The translations under genes and the position numbers were made by a program. A stretch of 6,578 nucleotides of DNA from Phycisphaerales bacterium (lineage in GTDB: Bacteria > Planctomycetota > Phycisphaerae > Phycisphaerales > UBA1924): NCBI GenBank assembly GCA_029260335.1, contig JAJDDL010000286.1, forward strand, positions 1 to 6,578. Direction: 5' to 3'. Each line of letters begins with the position of its first letter. Position 1 is the stretch's first letter. The notes below the pieces were generated by a model. That model had not been told where the DNA came from, did not search any database, and worked only from the letters and a program-made list of their open reading frames with translations. Below, in pieces: positions 1-5,694 of the stretch.

Positions 1-92
1 CCCTCGCCGGGCCAGGACTCATCGAGTTGGCAGGCCAGGCGGTTGGCCTGCCCTTCGAGCTGAGGTTCTGCGACGATATAGAGCGTTGCCAT
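1..92 (-). CDS. Unidentified protein, N-terminal 30 codons only
   Basis: An ATG at 92-90 on the minus strand opens a frame that runs off the left window edge. The visible product begins MATLYIVAEPQLEGQANRLA and continues through a Cys, an acidic patch and a Trp-Pro-Gly. There is no signal peptide. GAGGG sits about 8 nt upstream of the ATG and is a reasonable ribosome binding site, and a possible promoter lies at 126-154. The short hydrophobic opening (TLYIV) looks like a first beta strand of a cytoplasmic alpha/beta protein, but this is inference. I do not recognise the family from 30 residues. It lies 116 nt downstream of the DUF192 gene on the same strand, so it may have its own promoter or be read through from it. 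Confidence 0.6.
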   Translation of the reverse strand, partial: MATLYIVAEPQLEGQANRLACQLDESWPGE

Positions 93-125
93 GGTTGGAC
101 CCTCGCGGCGACTCGCACGCCCCGA

Positions 126-154
126 GATATCGGGCTCACCAGAGGGCCACTCAA
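126..154 (-). promoter_or_regulatory. Possible sigma70-like promoter for the leftmost gene
   Basis: On the minus strand TTGAGT (154-149) and GATATC (131-126) are separated by exactly 17 nt. They match the -35 and -10 consensus at four and three of six positions. Transcription would start near 119 and give a leader of about 27 nt before the ATG at 92. The -10 overlaps a small hairpin, CCCGA/TCGGG at 121-125 and 130-134. The match is weak and this organism's promoter consensus is unknown. Confidence 0.25.
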
Positions 155-208
155 GCCCAACAAAGCATCTTCTGCGAGGTTGGGTGAGGAAAACGCCGCG
201 GCTGTGAG

Positions 209-838
209 CTAGCGGGCTTTGCGCAGGAGTTTTTGGGTATCCAGCTTGATGACCTGGCCGTTGTCGAGTTGCTTGGCGATCTCCGGATCTTCCCTGAGTT
301 TGGCGATCGTGCCGCCCTTGAGTTCGATCACGTATTGGTTGGGGAACCTGCTTGAATACTTCTTGAGGCGTTCTGCGTAGAGGTCGCGCTGGCGACGGGG
401 GTCGATGGGCTCGGGCTCATCCACGCGTCGCGGCTCTTCGACGGGCATGTTGTAGGACGCGGTGATTCGCATCTTCTGGTCGAGGAAAATGATGTCGATA
501 TCCGTCAGGCAATCGCGCATGACGAACTCGTGGATCTGGACCTTGTGGCGCGGGAAGACGAAGAGCATGCCGCCGTCTTCTGCGATCTCCTTGCGATCGC
601 TGAGACCCTTGAATCGGGTGATGTCGTTGGAGACGACCTCGAGACGGAACTCCTTGCCCCCCACCATGACCCGCTCGATCGGATGACCGGCCTCGCTGAT
701 CTCGGGCTTGTCCTTCTCGTCCTGCTTGGGTGGGACAACGCCCGTGCCCGTTTCTTGCTGAGCCACGGCCAGGTAGGTGATTAACCCGGCGCAGAGCACC
801 AGAAGGGCTGCGAACAGGGTTAGTTTGCGAGGATCCAT
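209..838 (-). CDS. DUF192 family exported protein
   Basis: The 209-residue product has an N-terminal hydrophobic segment (about residues 7-26, after Met-Asp-Pro-Arg-Lys), fitting a signal peptide or uncleaved membrane anchor. A low-complexity linker (about 27-55) follows. Residues 57-130 carry DUF192 features: G79-L-S, the G-G-M-L-F-V-F block at 89-95, H103-E-F-V-M-R-D and D113-I-D-I-I-F-L-D. A charged insert (about 133-165) precedes the C-terminal Y-V-I-E-L strand (169-173) and a closing G-Q-V-I segment, also typical of the fold. DUF192 proteins are small beta-rich proteins of unsettled function, often exported. GGAG about 8 nt before the ATG supports this start. The first 19 nt overlap the 3' end of the GluQRS gene, so the two are probably co-transcribed. 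Family assignment is firm; the role is unknown. Confidence 0.88.
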   Translation of the reverse strand: MDPRKLTLFAALLVLCAGLITYLAVAQQETGTGVVPPKQDEKDKPEISEAGHPIERVMVGGKEFRLEVVSNDITRFKGLSDRKEIAEDGGMLFVFPRHKVQIHEFVMRDCLTDIDIIFLDQKMRITASYNMPVEEPRRVDEPEPIDPRRQRDLYAERLKKYSSRFPNQYVIELKGGTIAKLREDPEIAKQLDNGQVIKLDTQKLLRKAR

Positions 839-1773
839 TGCTCGTCTCCGGGGCGAAAAACTACTTGTTCCTGGGGCATCTTATGGAGTTTAAACCGGCG
901 AAGGAACTCCTGGGCTGACATCGACGCCAGAGGGCCCATGCCGCACCAGGATCCGATGAGCCCCACGATCTTCTCCGGAGGGGCCCCGAGGGTTCGGTAA
1001 TGGGTCAATCGGGTGTCGCCGTGGCGCTTTGCCAGCCGTCGACCATCCTCGCCAACAACCATCGAGAGGTGGGTGTACGTGGGCTCTGGGGCGAGTTGCA
1101 GGGCCCGACGGAGCAGAATCTGGCGGGCGGTGGAATCGAGCAGATCGTCACCTCGCACGATCTGGGTGACGCCCTGCAGGGCATCATCAACGACCACCGC
1201 GAGTTGGTACGCGGGCTCACCCCGCTTGGTCCAGACGACGAAATCGCCCACGGTTTGAGAGGGATCCGAGGTCTGTATGCCGAGGAGTCGGTCTTCGAAT
1301 GCAATATCTGCGGGGTCAACGACGAAACGCCAGCCGCTGGAGCGAGGCTCGAAACTCTCGGGACGATGCGTCGGGCGCAGGCTGGGAGGGAATCTGGTCT
1401 CGTGCACACCTTGTTGCGGAGCCGAAGCCGCGGCCTCGATCTCCGATCGTGTGAGATCGCAAGGAAAAACCAGAGAGCGTTCGGCGAGTCGTTCCATGGC
1501 CTGGGAATAGGCCGCCAGGTCCTCGCTTTGAATGATCGGGCCCTCGTCCCAATCGAGCCCGAGCCATGCCAGGATGTCGATGGTCTGCTCGATAACACCC
1601 GGCTTGACCCTGGGCGAATCGAGGTCCTCGATCCGCAGGACGATGCGCCAGCCGGACTGGCGGGCCAAGGCCCAGTTGACGATGAAGGTGCGCGCGTTGC
1701 CCAGGTGCAGCGCACCGGTCGGTGAGGGTGCCAGACGGGTCGTCTGGATCGGGTTGGCTGGCGGATCACCCAT
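820..1773 (-). CDS. gluQ: Glutamyl-Q tRNA(Asp) synthetase (GluQRS)
   Basis: GluQRS activates glutamate and attaches it to the queuosine base at position 34 of tRNA(Asp). It is a cytoplasmic, truncated paralogue of glutamyl-tRNA synthetase. The 317-residue product has the class I Rossmann signature R13-L-A-P-S-P-T-G-A-L-H-L-G-N (HIGH-type motif at 23-26), R47-I-E-D-L-D, the R207-G-D-D-L-L segment and a KMSKS-type L-A-K-R-H-G at 247-252. It stops about 65 residues later, with no room for an anticodon-binding domain, which separates it from true GluRS. The frame extends upstream to 1929, but that part runs over the divergent PCD gene. The Met at 1773, 20 residues before the A-L-H-L-G-N motif, fits the family start, although its ribosome binding site is weak. 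Oddity: of the usual zinc ligands only C105 is present. An assignment to GluRS itself is less likely on length. Confidence 0.88.
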   Translation of the reverse strand: MGDPPANPIQTTRLAPSPTGALHLGNARTFIVNWALARQSGWRIVLRIEDLDSPRVKPGVIEQTIDILAWLGLDWDEGPIIQSEDLAAYSQAMERLAERSLVFPCDLTRSEIEAAASAPQQGVHETRFPPSLRPTHRPESFEPRSSGWRFVVDPADIAFEDRLLGIQTSDPSQTVGDFVVWTKRGEPAYQLAVVVDDALQGVTQIVRGDDLLDSTARQILLRRALQLAPEPTYTHLSMVVGEDGRRLAKRHGDTRLTHYRTLGAPPEKIVGLIGSWCGMGPLASMSAQEFLRRFKLHKMPQEQVVFRPGDEQWILAN

Positions 1774-1800
1774 GGGCAGACGGGACGATACACTCCCCGC

Positions 1801-1840
1801 TTCGACTGGCCCGCCCCGGCGGGCAGCGTCATTCGTCGAA
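1801..1840. repeat. Nested inverted repeat in the gluQ/PCD divergent spacer
   Basis: TTCGAC (1801-1806) and GTCGAA (1835-1840) form an outer perfect 6-bp inverted repeat. Inside it lies a 7-bp perfect one, GCCCGCC (1809-1815) and GGCGGGC (1818-1824), with a 2-nt centre. In RNA the inner part would fold as 6 bp with a 4-nt loop. The outer arm ends directly against the AGGAGG of the PCD gene at 1841. It could be an operator shared by the divergent genes or a 5'-leader hairpin affecting PCD translation. Chance pairing in G+C-rich DNA is a real alternative. Confidence 0.45.
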
Positions 1841-1846
1841 AGGAGG
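1841..1846 (+). promoter_or_regulatory. Strong ribosome binding site of the PCD gene
   Basis: A perfect AGGAGG stands 6 nt before the ATG at 1853. It fixes the start of the pterin dehydratase inside a much longer open frame that begins at 1532 and is antisense to gluQ in its first part. Confidence 0.9.
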
Positions 1847-1852
1847 CACGAA

Positions 1853-2134
1853 ATGGCGACCAAGCTCACCGAGAACCAGATCGCGACATCGCTGGCGGAC
1901 CTGCCCGAGTGGGCGGAAGTCGGCGGCACGCTTCAGCGGACGTTCGACTTTGCCGATTTCGTAGAGTCCATGATCTTCGTCAACAAGGTTGCCGAGGTGG
2001 CCGAGGCCGATCAGCATCATCCGGACATATTGATCCGGTATAACCGCGTGACTCTCACGCTCTCCACGCACGACGCCGGCGGGATAACCGAGAAGGACTT
2101 TGCGCTGGCCTCGACCGCCGATTCCTTTGTCTGA
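1853..2134 (+). CDS. Pterin-4a-carbinolamine dehydratase (PCD/DCoH family)
   Basis: The 93-residue cytoplasmic product has the usual length of the family and its full active-site signature: E51-A-D-Q-H55-H56-P57-D, then Y63, H73 in S-T-H-D-A-G-G, and D82. PCD dehydrates 4a-hydroxy-tetrahydrobiopterin, recycling the cofactor after aromatic amino acid hydroxylation. Many bacterial homologues occur without a hydroxylase and may act in folate or molybdopterin metabolism instead (established knowledge). No hydroxylase gene is visible here. The start is set by the AGGAGG at 1841. The gene is first in a plus-strand run: the ankyrin-protein gene starts 14 nt after its stop, so co-transcription is likely, although no shared pathway is evident. 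I leave the symbol empty because phhB would imply a hydroxylase link that is not shown. Confidence 0.95.
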   Translation: MATKLTENQIATSLADLPEWAEVGGTLQRTFDFADFVESMIFVNKVAEVAEADQHHPDILIRYNRVTLTLSTHDAGGITEKDFALASTADSFV

Positions 2135-2148
2135 GTGAAAGCAGGCTT

Positions 2149-4131
2149 ATGCGCACGCGAATGGACTCGCGCCCGATTGCCGCTATTTTGTTCACGGTGC
2201 TGCTCGCGGTCGGATTTGCGACCGAGACCGATCAGTTCAGCGTTCCCAAGGGCCAGCGGATGGCCGACCTGGGCCCCTACTTCACACGAATTGTCTACGA
2301 CAATCTGGAGTCGACGCGCAGGCACCTGAATGAAGGCATCCAGGAGAGCCTGGAGTCGAATCCATCGCAGGCCGACTGGTGGCGTTCGCCGTCGGTCGCC
2401 GCGCGTGTCATGCGCAGACAGTTCCCGCAGGCGCAGTTGCTGATCGAGGGGCTGGAATCCAAGCTCTACTCTCGGCGGTTCTTGATGCAATACCCGGGCC
2501 AGCTCTGTGCCTACAAGGACCACGCGACGATCTTTTCGAAGCGTTCGCTGCTCGATCCGGGAGTGCCTTTCACGTGGCACATCTCGAGCACGATGCGGAT
2601 TGGCGATGTGTATCTTGGCACCGACAAGATCGGGCACTTCTTTGACAAGGGATCGATCCTGGTCGATCACTACTTCAAAGAGCGTGGCGCGGGATTGTCT
2701 CCCGAGGAAGCCGAGGCCAGCGCGGTCGGGCTCGGGACGGGCGACAGCATCATCCTCGGCGAGGACGCGGTGCTCGGCTCATGGTCCAGCGGTGTATATG
2801 CCAACGCCGACCTCGCGTGCGATTTGAGCGGGATGCTGTTTTTCAAGAACCTGACGCTTGAGATCACGGTTGGCGAACAGACGTGGCCTCCGATGCTTGT
2901 GCTGGAAGATGGCTTCTGGGAGATCAGCGAGCACGTGCGGCGGGACTCGGACTTCTTCACGCGATTCATCACCGATCACTTCGATGAGGCGCTGAATCCG
3001 AGCAAGTTCCGGTGGGGCCTGAAGGACGACGTGCGGAAAGCCGTGGCCAAGCGTGGACCGGACATCCTCGATTGGTATTGCGACCCGAACGGATCTTGGC
3101 GTTCTCGCGCGAGCTTTGAGGATCAGCTTCGCGAGTTGCAGACGTTCTTTGGACGCGAGTATGGGCATTCGCTGGATTGGGATGAACTGGTGCTGATCTC
3201 GCGTTCGGCGTTCCCCGACGAAGCCGAGGATGACCCGTTCATGCTCTTACGCGAGGGTGATCGCGATGGCCTGGTCGCCTCGCTCGATGCAGATCCGTCT
3301 GTGATCGCCAGCACCGGGCGGCAGGGCGAAACGCTCTTGCACTTGGCGACGCGCGATGCGTCGCTTGTGGAGTTGCTGCTTGCGAGGGACGCCGATCCGA
3401 GGGCGAAGGATGCGTCAGGCCGGACAGCGATGCATTGGGCGACGCGATATGGCGATCGGCGGTCAATTGAGCTGTTGCTCGACGCGGGGGCTGATCCGGG
3501 TGCAGTGGACAACAAGGGGCGGACGGCGTTGCACGATGCCGCGGGCGGGGGCAATGAGGAAGCCGCCAGAATCCTGGCGCGGGCGAGCGGCTCGATCGAT
3601 CCAAAGGACCGTTCGGGTTTGACACCGTTGCAGGTCGCCGCTCGCGAGGGCGAAACGGGGACATTGGAGTTGCTTGCGGATCTTGGCGCGGATGTGAATG
3701 GACGTGACAGCTTCGGATGGACCGCATGTCATCACGCGGCTTCGGGCGGCTGGGCTCGCGCGGTGAGCGTGCTTGCAGAGGCGGGTGCAGAGATTAACGC
3801 GGCGGATCCGGATGGCACGCGGGCGGCGCACCTGGCGGCACGGGCGGCGATGCCGACGACGCTTTCGGTCATCGGCGAGCTTGGTGGGGATCTGCTGAGT
3901 CCAAACAATCTCGGCGCAACGCCTCTGCACGAGGCGGCCCAGGCCGGGGACGCGGGGATCGTGGAGCAGCTTGTGCGAGCGGGTGCTTCGCTTGAAGGTC
4001 GCAATATCGCGGGCAAGACGCCCGGCGAGGTCGCCCGATCGTTTGATCATCACGATGCGTCGAACGTGCTTCGCCTGGCGAACCTGGGCGAACTTGATCT
4101 GCTCGACACTATTCGGAGGTTCGGCAAATGA
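2149..4131 (+). CDS. Exported ankyrin-repeat protein with an uncharacterised N-terminal domain
   Basis: The 660-residue product starts with a basic stretch and a hydrophobic run (about residues 10-24), a signal peptide that would place it outside the inner membrane. Residues 30-350 form a domain I cannot name. It contains Y155-L-G-T-D-K-I-G-H163-F-F-D-K-G, then H174, later G215-V-Y-A-N-A-D-L and F231-F-K-N-L, and H277-F-D-E-A-L-N-P-S. D159, H163 and H174 could form a polar or metal site (inference). From about 360 to the C-terminus run eight or so ankyrin repeats of roughly 33 residues, with the G-x-T-x-L-H-x-A-A pattern clearest at 391-423, 424-456, 457-489, 490-522, 523-555 and 589-621. The first and last units are degenerate. 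Ankyrin stacks bind other proteins. ATG 2149 has a weak AAAGCAGG nearby; ATG 2161 is an alternative start. The 3' end overlaps the lipoprotein gene by 4 nt. Confidence 0.85.
   Translation: MRTRMDSRPIAAILFTVLLAVGFATETDQFSVPKGQRMADLGPYFTRIVYDNLESTRRHLNEGIQESLESNPSQADWWRSPSVAARVMRRQFPQAQLLIEGLESKLYSRRFLMQYPGQLCAYKDHATIFSKRSLLDPGVPFTWHISSTMRIGDVYLGTDKIGHFFDKGSILVDHYFKERGAGLSPEEAEASAVGLGTGDSIILGEDAVLGSWSSGVYANADLACDLSGMLFFKNLTLEITVGEQTWPPMLVLEDGFWEISEHVRRDSDFFTRFITDHFDEALNPSKFRWGLKDDVRKAVAKRGPDILDWYCDPNGSWRSRASFEDQLRELQTFFGREYGHSLDWDELVLISRSAFPDEAEDDPFMLLREGDRDGLVASLDADPSVIASTGRQGETLLHLATRDASLVELLLARDADPRAKDASGRTAMHWATRYGDRRSIELLLDAGADPGAVDNKGRTALHDAAGGGNEEAARILARASGSIDPKDRSGLTPLQVAAREGETGTLELLADLGADVNGRDSFGWTACHHAASGGWARAVSVLAEAGAEINAADPDGTRAAHLAARAAMPTTLSVIGELGGDLLSPNNLGATPLHEAAQAGDAGIVEQLVRAGASLEGRNIAGKTPGEVARSFDHHDASNVLRLANLGELDLLDTIRRFGK
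4115..4119 (+). promoter_or_regulatory. Ribosome binding site of the lipoprotein gene, inside the ankyrin gene
   Basis: GGAGG lies 8 nt before the ATG at 4128, within the last codons of the ankyrin gene. Together with the ATGA start/stop overlap at 4128-4131 it indicates translational coupling and fixes the downstream start. Confidence 0.8.
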
Positions 4132-4715
4132 CTTCCGAACGCAGAGTCCAACTCGGTTCACTTCTCGTGATCGCACTCGGAGCTTGCATGCTCGGGGGCT
4201 GCGCATCGAACCCGATCAACAACTGGCAAGAAGCACTGGAAACGCACGTCATCGATCGCGGGCAGGGTGATATGAACTCGGTGCGAGCCGCGTCTGCCGA
4301 TGGTGATCGATTCGATTTCGTGGATCGGCGGGCGAAGCTCCGGGAGATGTTCCCTTCGAATCGGCGGGACGTGCATGCGGTTGTCTTGGGACGCACCGCG
4401 TCGCAAGGCCAATCGTGGAGCGTCTTTCTGTTGGGCGTCGTCCATTACTCGGGTGTGCTCGATCGGTTTCCGTTAAACGCCAAGGACGTGGATGACATCC
4501 GGCTTGCGGTTGCGCGCGTTGAAGGCGACAAGCTCGCGTGGGTGGTGAGTGAGCCGGATGACGAGAGTCTTGCGTTGTACTTAGGTGCGCAGGATGGCGA
4601 TGCCCCGGCCTTCCCGACCGAAGGCGATCGGATCTCATTTGAGGTGGATGGCGCGACGATTCGCGCGGTGGACGAGAACTCAGGGGCGAGTTGGTCTTTG
4701 AGCTTGGGTCAATAG
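4128..4715 (+). CDS. Small lipoprotein of unknown function
   Basis: The 195-residue product has a bacterial lipoprotein signal: basic start (R5-R6), hydrophobic core L9-S-L-L-V-I-A-L-G, and lipobox L22-G-G-C25. C25 would be lipidated after cleavage. The +2 residue is Ala rather than Asp, so by the enterobacterial sorting rule it would go to the outer membrane, if that rule applies here. The mature part of about 170 residues shows alternating hydrophobic strands (V83-H-A-V-V-L-G, S96-W-S-V-F-L-L-G-V-V, L116-A-V-A-R-V) and an acidic C-terminal half, suggesting a small beta-rich domain. I recognise no family. The ATG overlaps the stop of the ankyrin gene and has its own GGAGG. This suggests production in fixed ratio with the ankyrin protein, and perhaps a joint role at the cell envelope (inference). 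Confidence 0.85.
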   Translation: MTSERRVQLGSLLVIALGACMLGGCASNPINNWQEALETHVIDRGQGDMNSVRAASADGDRFDFVDRRAKLREMFPSNRRDVHAVVLGRTASQGQSWSVFLLGVVHYSGVLDRFPLNAKDVDDIRLAVARVEGDKLAWVVSEPDDESLALYLGAQDGDAPAFPTEGDRISFEVDGATIRAVDENSGASWSLSLGQ

Positions 4716-4763
4716 GAAGCGCAACGATACGGATCGCGCGAGCGGTTTCCTTGCTTGCGCTTC
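4716..4763. repeat. 9-bp inverted repeat in the convergent spacer
   Basis: GAAGCGCAA (4716-4724), immediately after the lipoprotein stop codon, is perfectly complementary to TTGCGCTTC (4755-4763), with a 30-nt loop. A second weak hairpin, CGCT (4758-4761) with AGCG (4771-4774), is followed by GGTTTTCT at 4778-4785. The spacer separates converging genes, so a terminator, possibly bidirectional, is the natural reading. The long loop and the missing T-tract directly after the stem argue against a classic intrinsic terminator. Confidence 0.4.
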
Positions 4764-4802
4764 GTGTTGGAGCGTGCGGTTTTCTCGGCAGCGATTGCTG
4801 GC

Positions 4803-5498
4803 TTACTTCAGCTCGACCGACCAGTACGCATCGTCGAGGAATGCCTTCCACGACGAGTATCGCTTGTCGTTCATACGCATGGACAGCAACGGGTTGCGCT
4901 TGGGCCTGACCGGCTTTCGGATGAGCTTCATGCTTGCCTGCTCGGGCGTGCGGCCGCCCTTGCGTGCGTTGCACCGGATGCACGCGCACACGAGATTGGT
5001 CCAGGAGTCCTCGCCGCCGCGGATGCGGGGCTTGACGTGGTCGATGCTGAGCTCGGCGGTGCCGAAGTGCTTGCCGCAGTACTGGCAGATGTTGCGATCG
5101 CGGGCGAACAGGTTGCGGCGGTTGAGCTTGACCTCTTGGCGCGGCAATCGGTCGTAGCCGAGCAAACGGATGATCCTCGGCACCGGGATCTCCAGGCTCA
5201 CGGTGCGGACCCAGTCGTACTCTTCGCGCGGGAACAGCTCGCGGAGTTCTGCGATCTCCGTCCAGCTCTCGAAATCGAAGTTCAGGTACTGGCCGTCTTG
5301 GACATCGATGACCTCGGCGACCTCACGGGCGAGCAGACAGAAAGCCCGACGTGCGGTGACCACTCGCACGGCCATGTAGCCGCGATTGAGCACCAGAACC
5401 TTCGCGTTGAGGCCTTGCCAGAGTGCGGCGGCCAGATCGGCCTGCCCGTTCTCGGTTCCTAAAAACCCGTCCTGTCGCTTCGTCCAGCTCATGTCCAT
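4803..5498 (-). CDS. HNH-family protein with conserved N-terminal domain
   Basis: The 231-residue product has an N-terminal domain (about 33-120) with the pattern K33-V-L-V-L-N-R-G-Y and A49-R-R-A-F, ending in P107-R-I-I-R-L-L-G-Y. This layout is seen in a widespread group of bacterial HNH proteins. The nuclease module follows at 126-181: R128-N-L-F-A-R-D, zinc knuckle C138-x2-C141, D153-H154 (H154 as general base), N168, and the second knuckle C173-x2-C176 with N177 and K180. All expected catalytic and zinc positions are present, so it is probably an active beta-beta-alpha-metal nuclease. The target and biological role of this group are not established to my knowledge. No methyltransferase, homing context or toxin partner is adjacent. 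The start may be ATG 5498 or ATG 5492; neither has a good ribosome binding site. A signal peptide is absent. Confidence 0.85.
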   Translation of the reverse strand: MDMSWTKRQDGFLGTENGQADLAAALWQGLNAKVLVLNRGYMAVRVVTARRAFCLLAREVAEVIDVQDGQYLNFDFESWTEIAELRELFPREEYDWVRTVSLEIPVPRIIRLLGYDRLPRQEVKLNRRNLFARDRNICQYCGKHFGTAELSIDHVKPRIRGGEDSWTNLVCACIRCNARKGGRTPEQASMKLIRKPVRPKRNPLLSMRMNDKRYSSWKAFLDDAYWSVELK

Positions 5499-5694
5499 GC
5501 TCGATCAACCGGGCCGACTCCTCAATAAATCGGCTGAATTCCTACCCACATATACACCATCAAGGGTAGCTCCGAGGCATCTGTTTGCAAAATTGATGGG
5601 TGGGCGGGGAGGCAATACCCGCCAAACCTCGCCCAATCCGCAACTGTTTGTGGGAAATCGGGCGTGGGGTGCGATCGCTTGCGTAGGGGGCTCT
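5499..5694. other. Spacer between purH and the HNH gene, with small inverted repeats
   Basis: I find no gene in these 196 nt. Two short perfect inverted repeats are visible: CTACCC/GGGTAG at 5542-5547 and 5564-5569 (16-nt loop), and GGCGGG/CCCGCC at 5603-5608 and 5618-5623 (9-nt loop). CTGTTTG occurs directly repeated at 5581 and 5644. The stretch is locally more A+T-rich than the genes, as expected for a promoter region of the HNH gene, but I found no convincing -35/-10 pair. Confidence 0.5.
5590..5623 (-). terminator. Possible terminator downstream of purH
   Basis: Read on the minus strand, the 6-bp G+C stem (5623-5618 with 5608-5603, loop 9 nt) is followed about 10 nt later by a short T-run in ATCAATTTTG. 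It lies about 70 nt past the purH stop. The T-run is short and set back from the stem, so this is a weak candidate. Confidence 0.25.

Noticed and set aside
195..208. Intrinsic terminator after the DUF192 gene (GCCGCGGC then TTTT)
   Set aside because: The G+C palindrome has no loop of its own and the alternative stem is only 4 bp; too weak to call.
1000..1725. Plus-strand open frame of 241 codons opposite gluQ
   Set aside because: It is fully antisense to a clear GluQRS gene. Its translation has no recognisable domain and follows from the G+C-rich codon pattern of the other strand.
1532..1852. Upstream extension of the PCD frame
   Set aside because: It is antisense to gluQ, while a perfect AGGAGG and the usual family length fix the start at 1853.
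1774..1929. N-terminal 52-residue extension of GluQRS
   Set aside because: It would run through the divergent spacer and the start of the PCD gene, has no family resemblance, and Met at 1773 gives the usual family start.
2017..2670. Minus-strand open frame of 217 codons
   Set aside because: It overlaps the PCD and ankyrin genes and has no domain or ribosome binding site.
3463..4206. Minus-strand open frame of 247 codons opposite the ankyrin repeats
   Set aside because: The opposite strand encodes clear ankyrin repeats and a lipoprotein start. The antisense product is Arg/Pro-rich without domains.
4755..5462. Plus-strand open frame of 235 codons opposite the HNH gene
   Set aside because: It is antisense to an HNH protein with all catalytic and zinc residues. 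Its low-complexity Ala/Leu/Asp composition is typical of a shadow frame.
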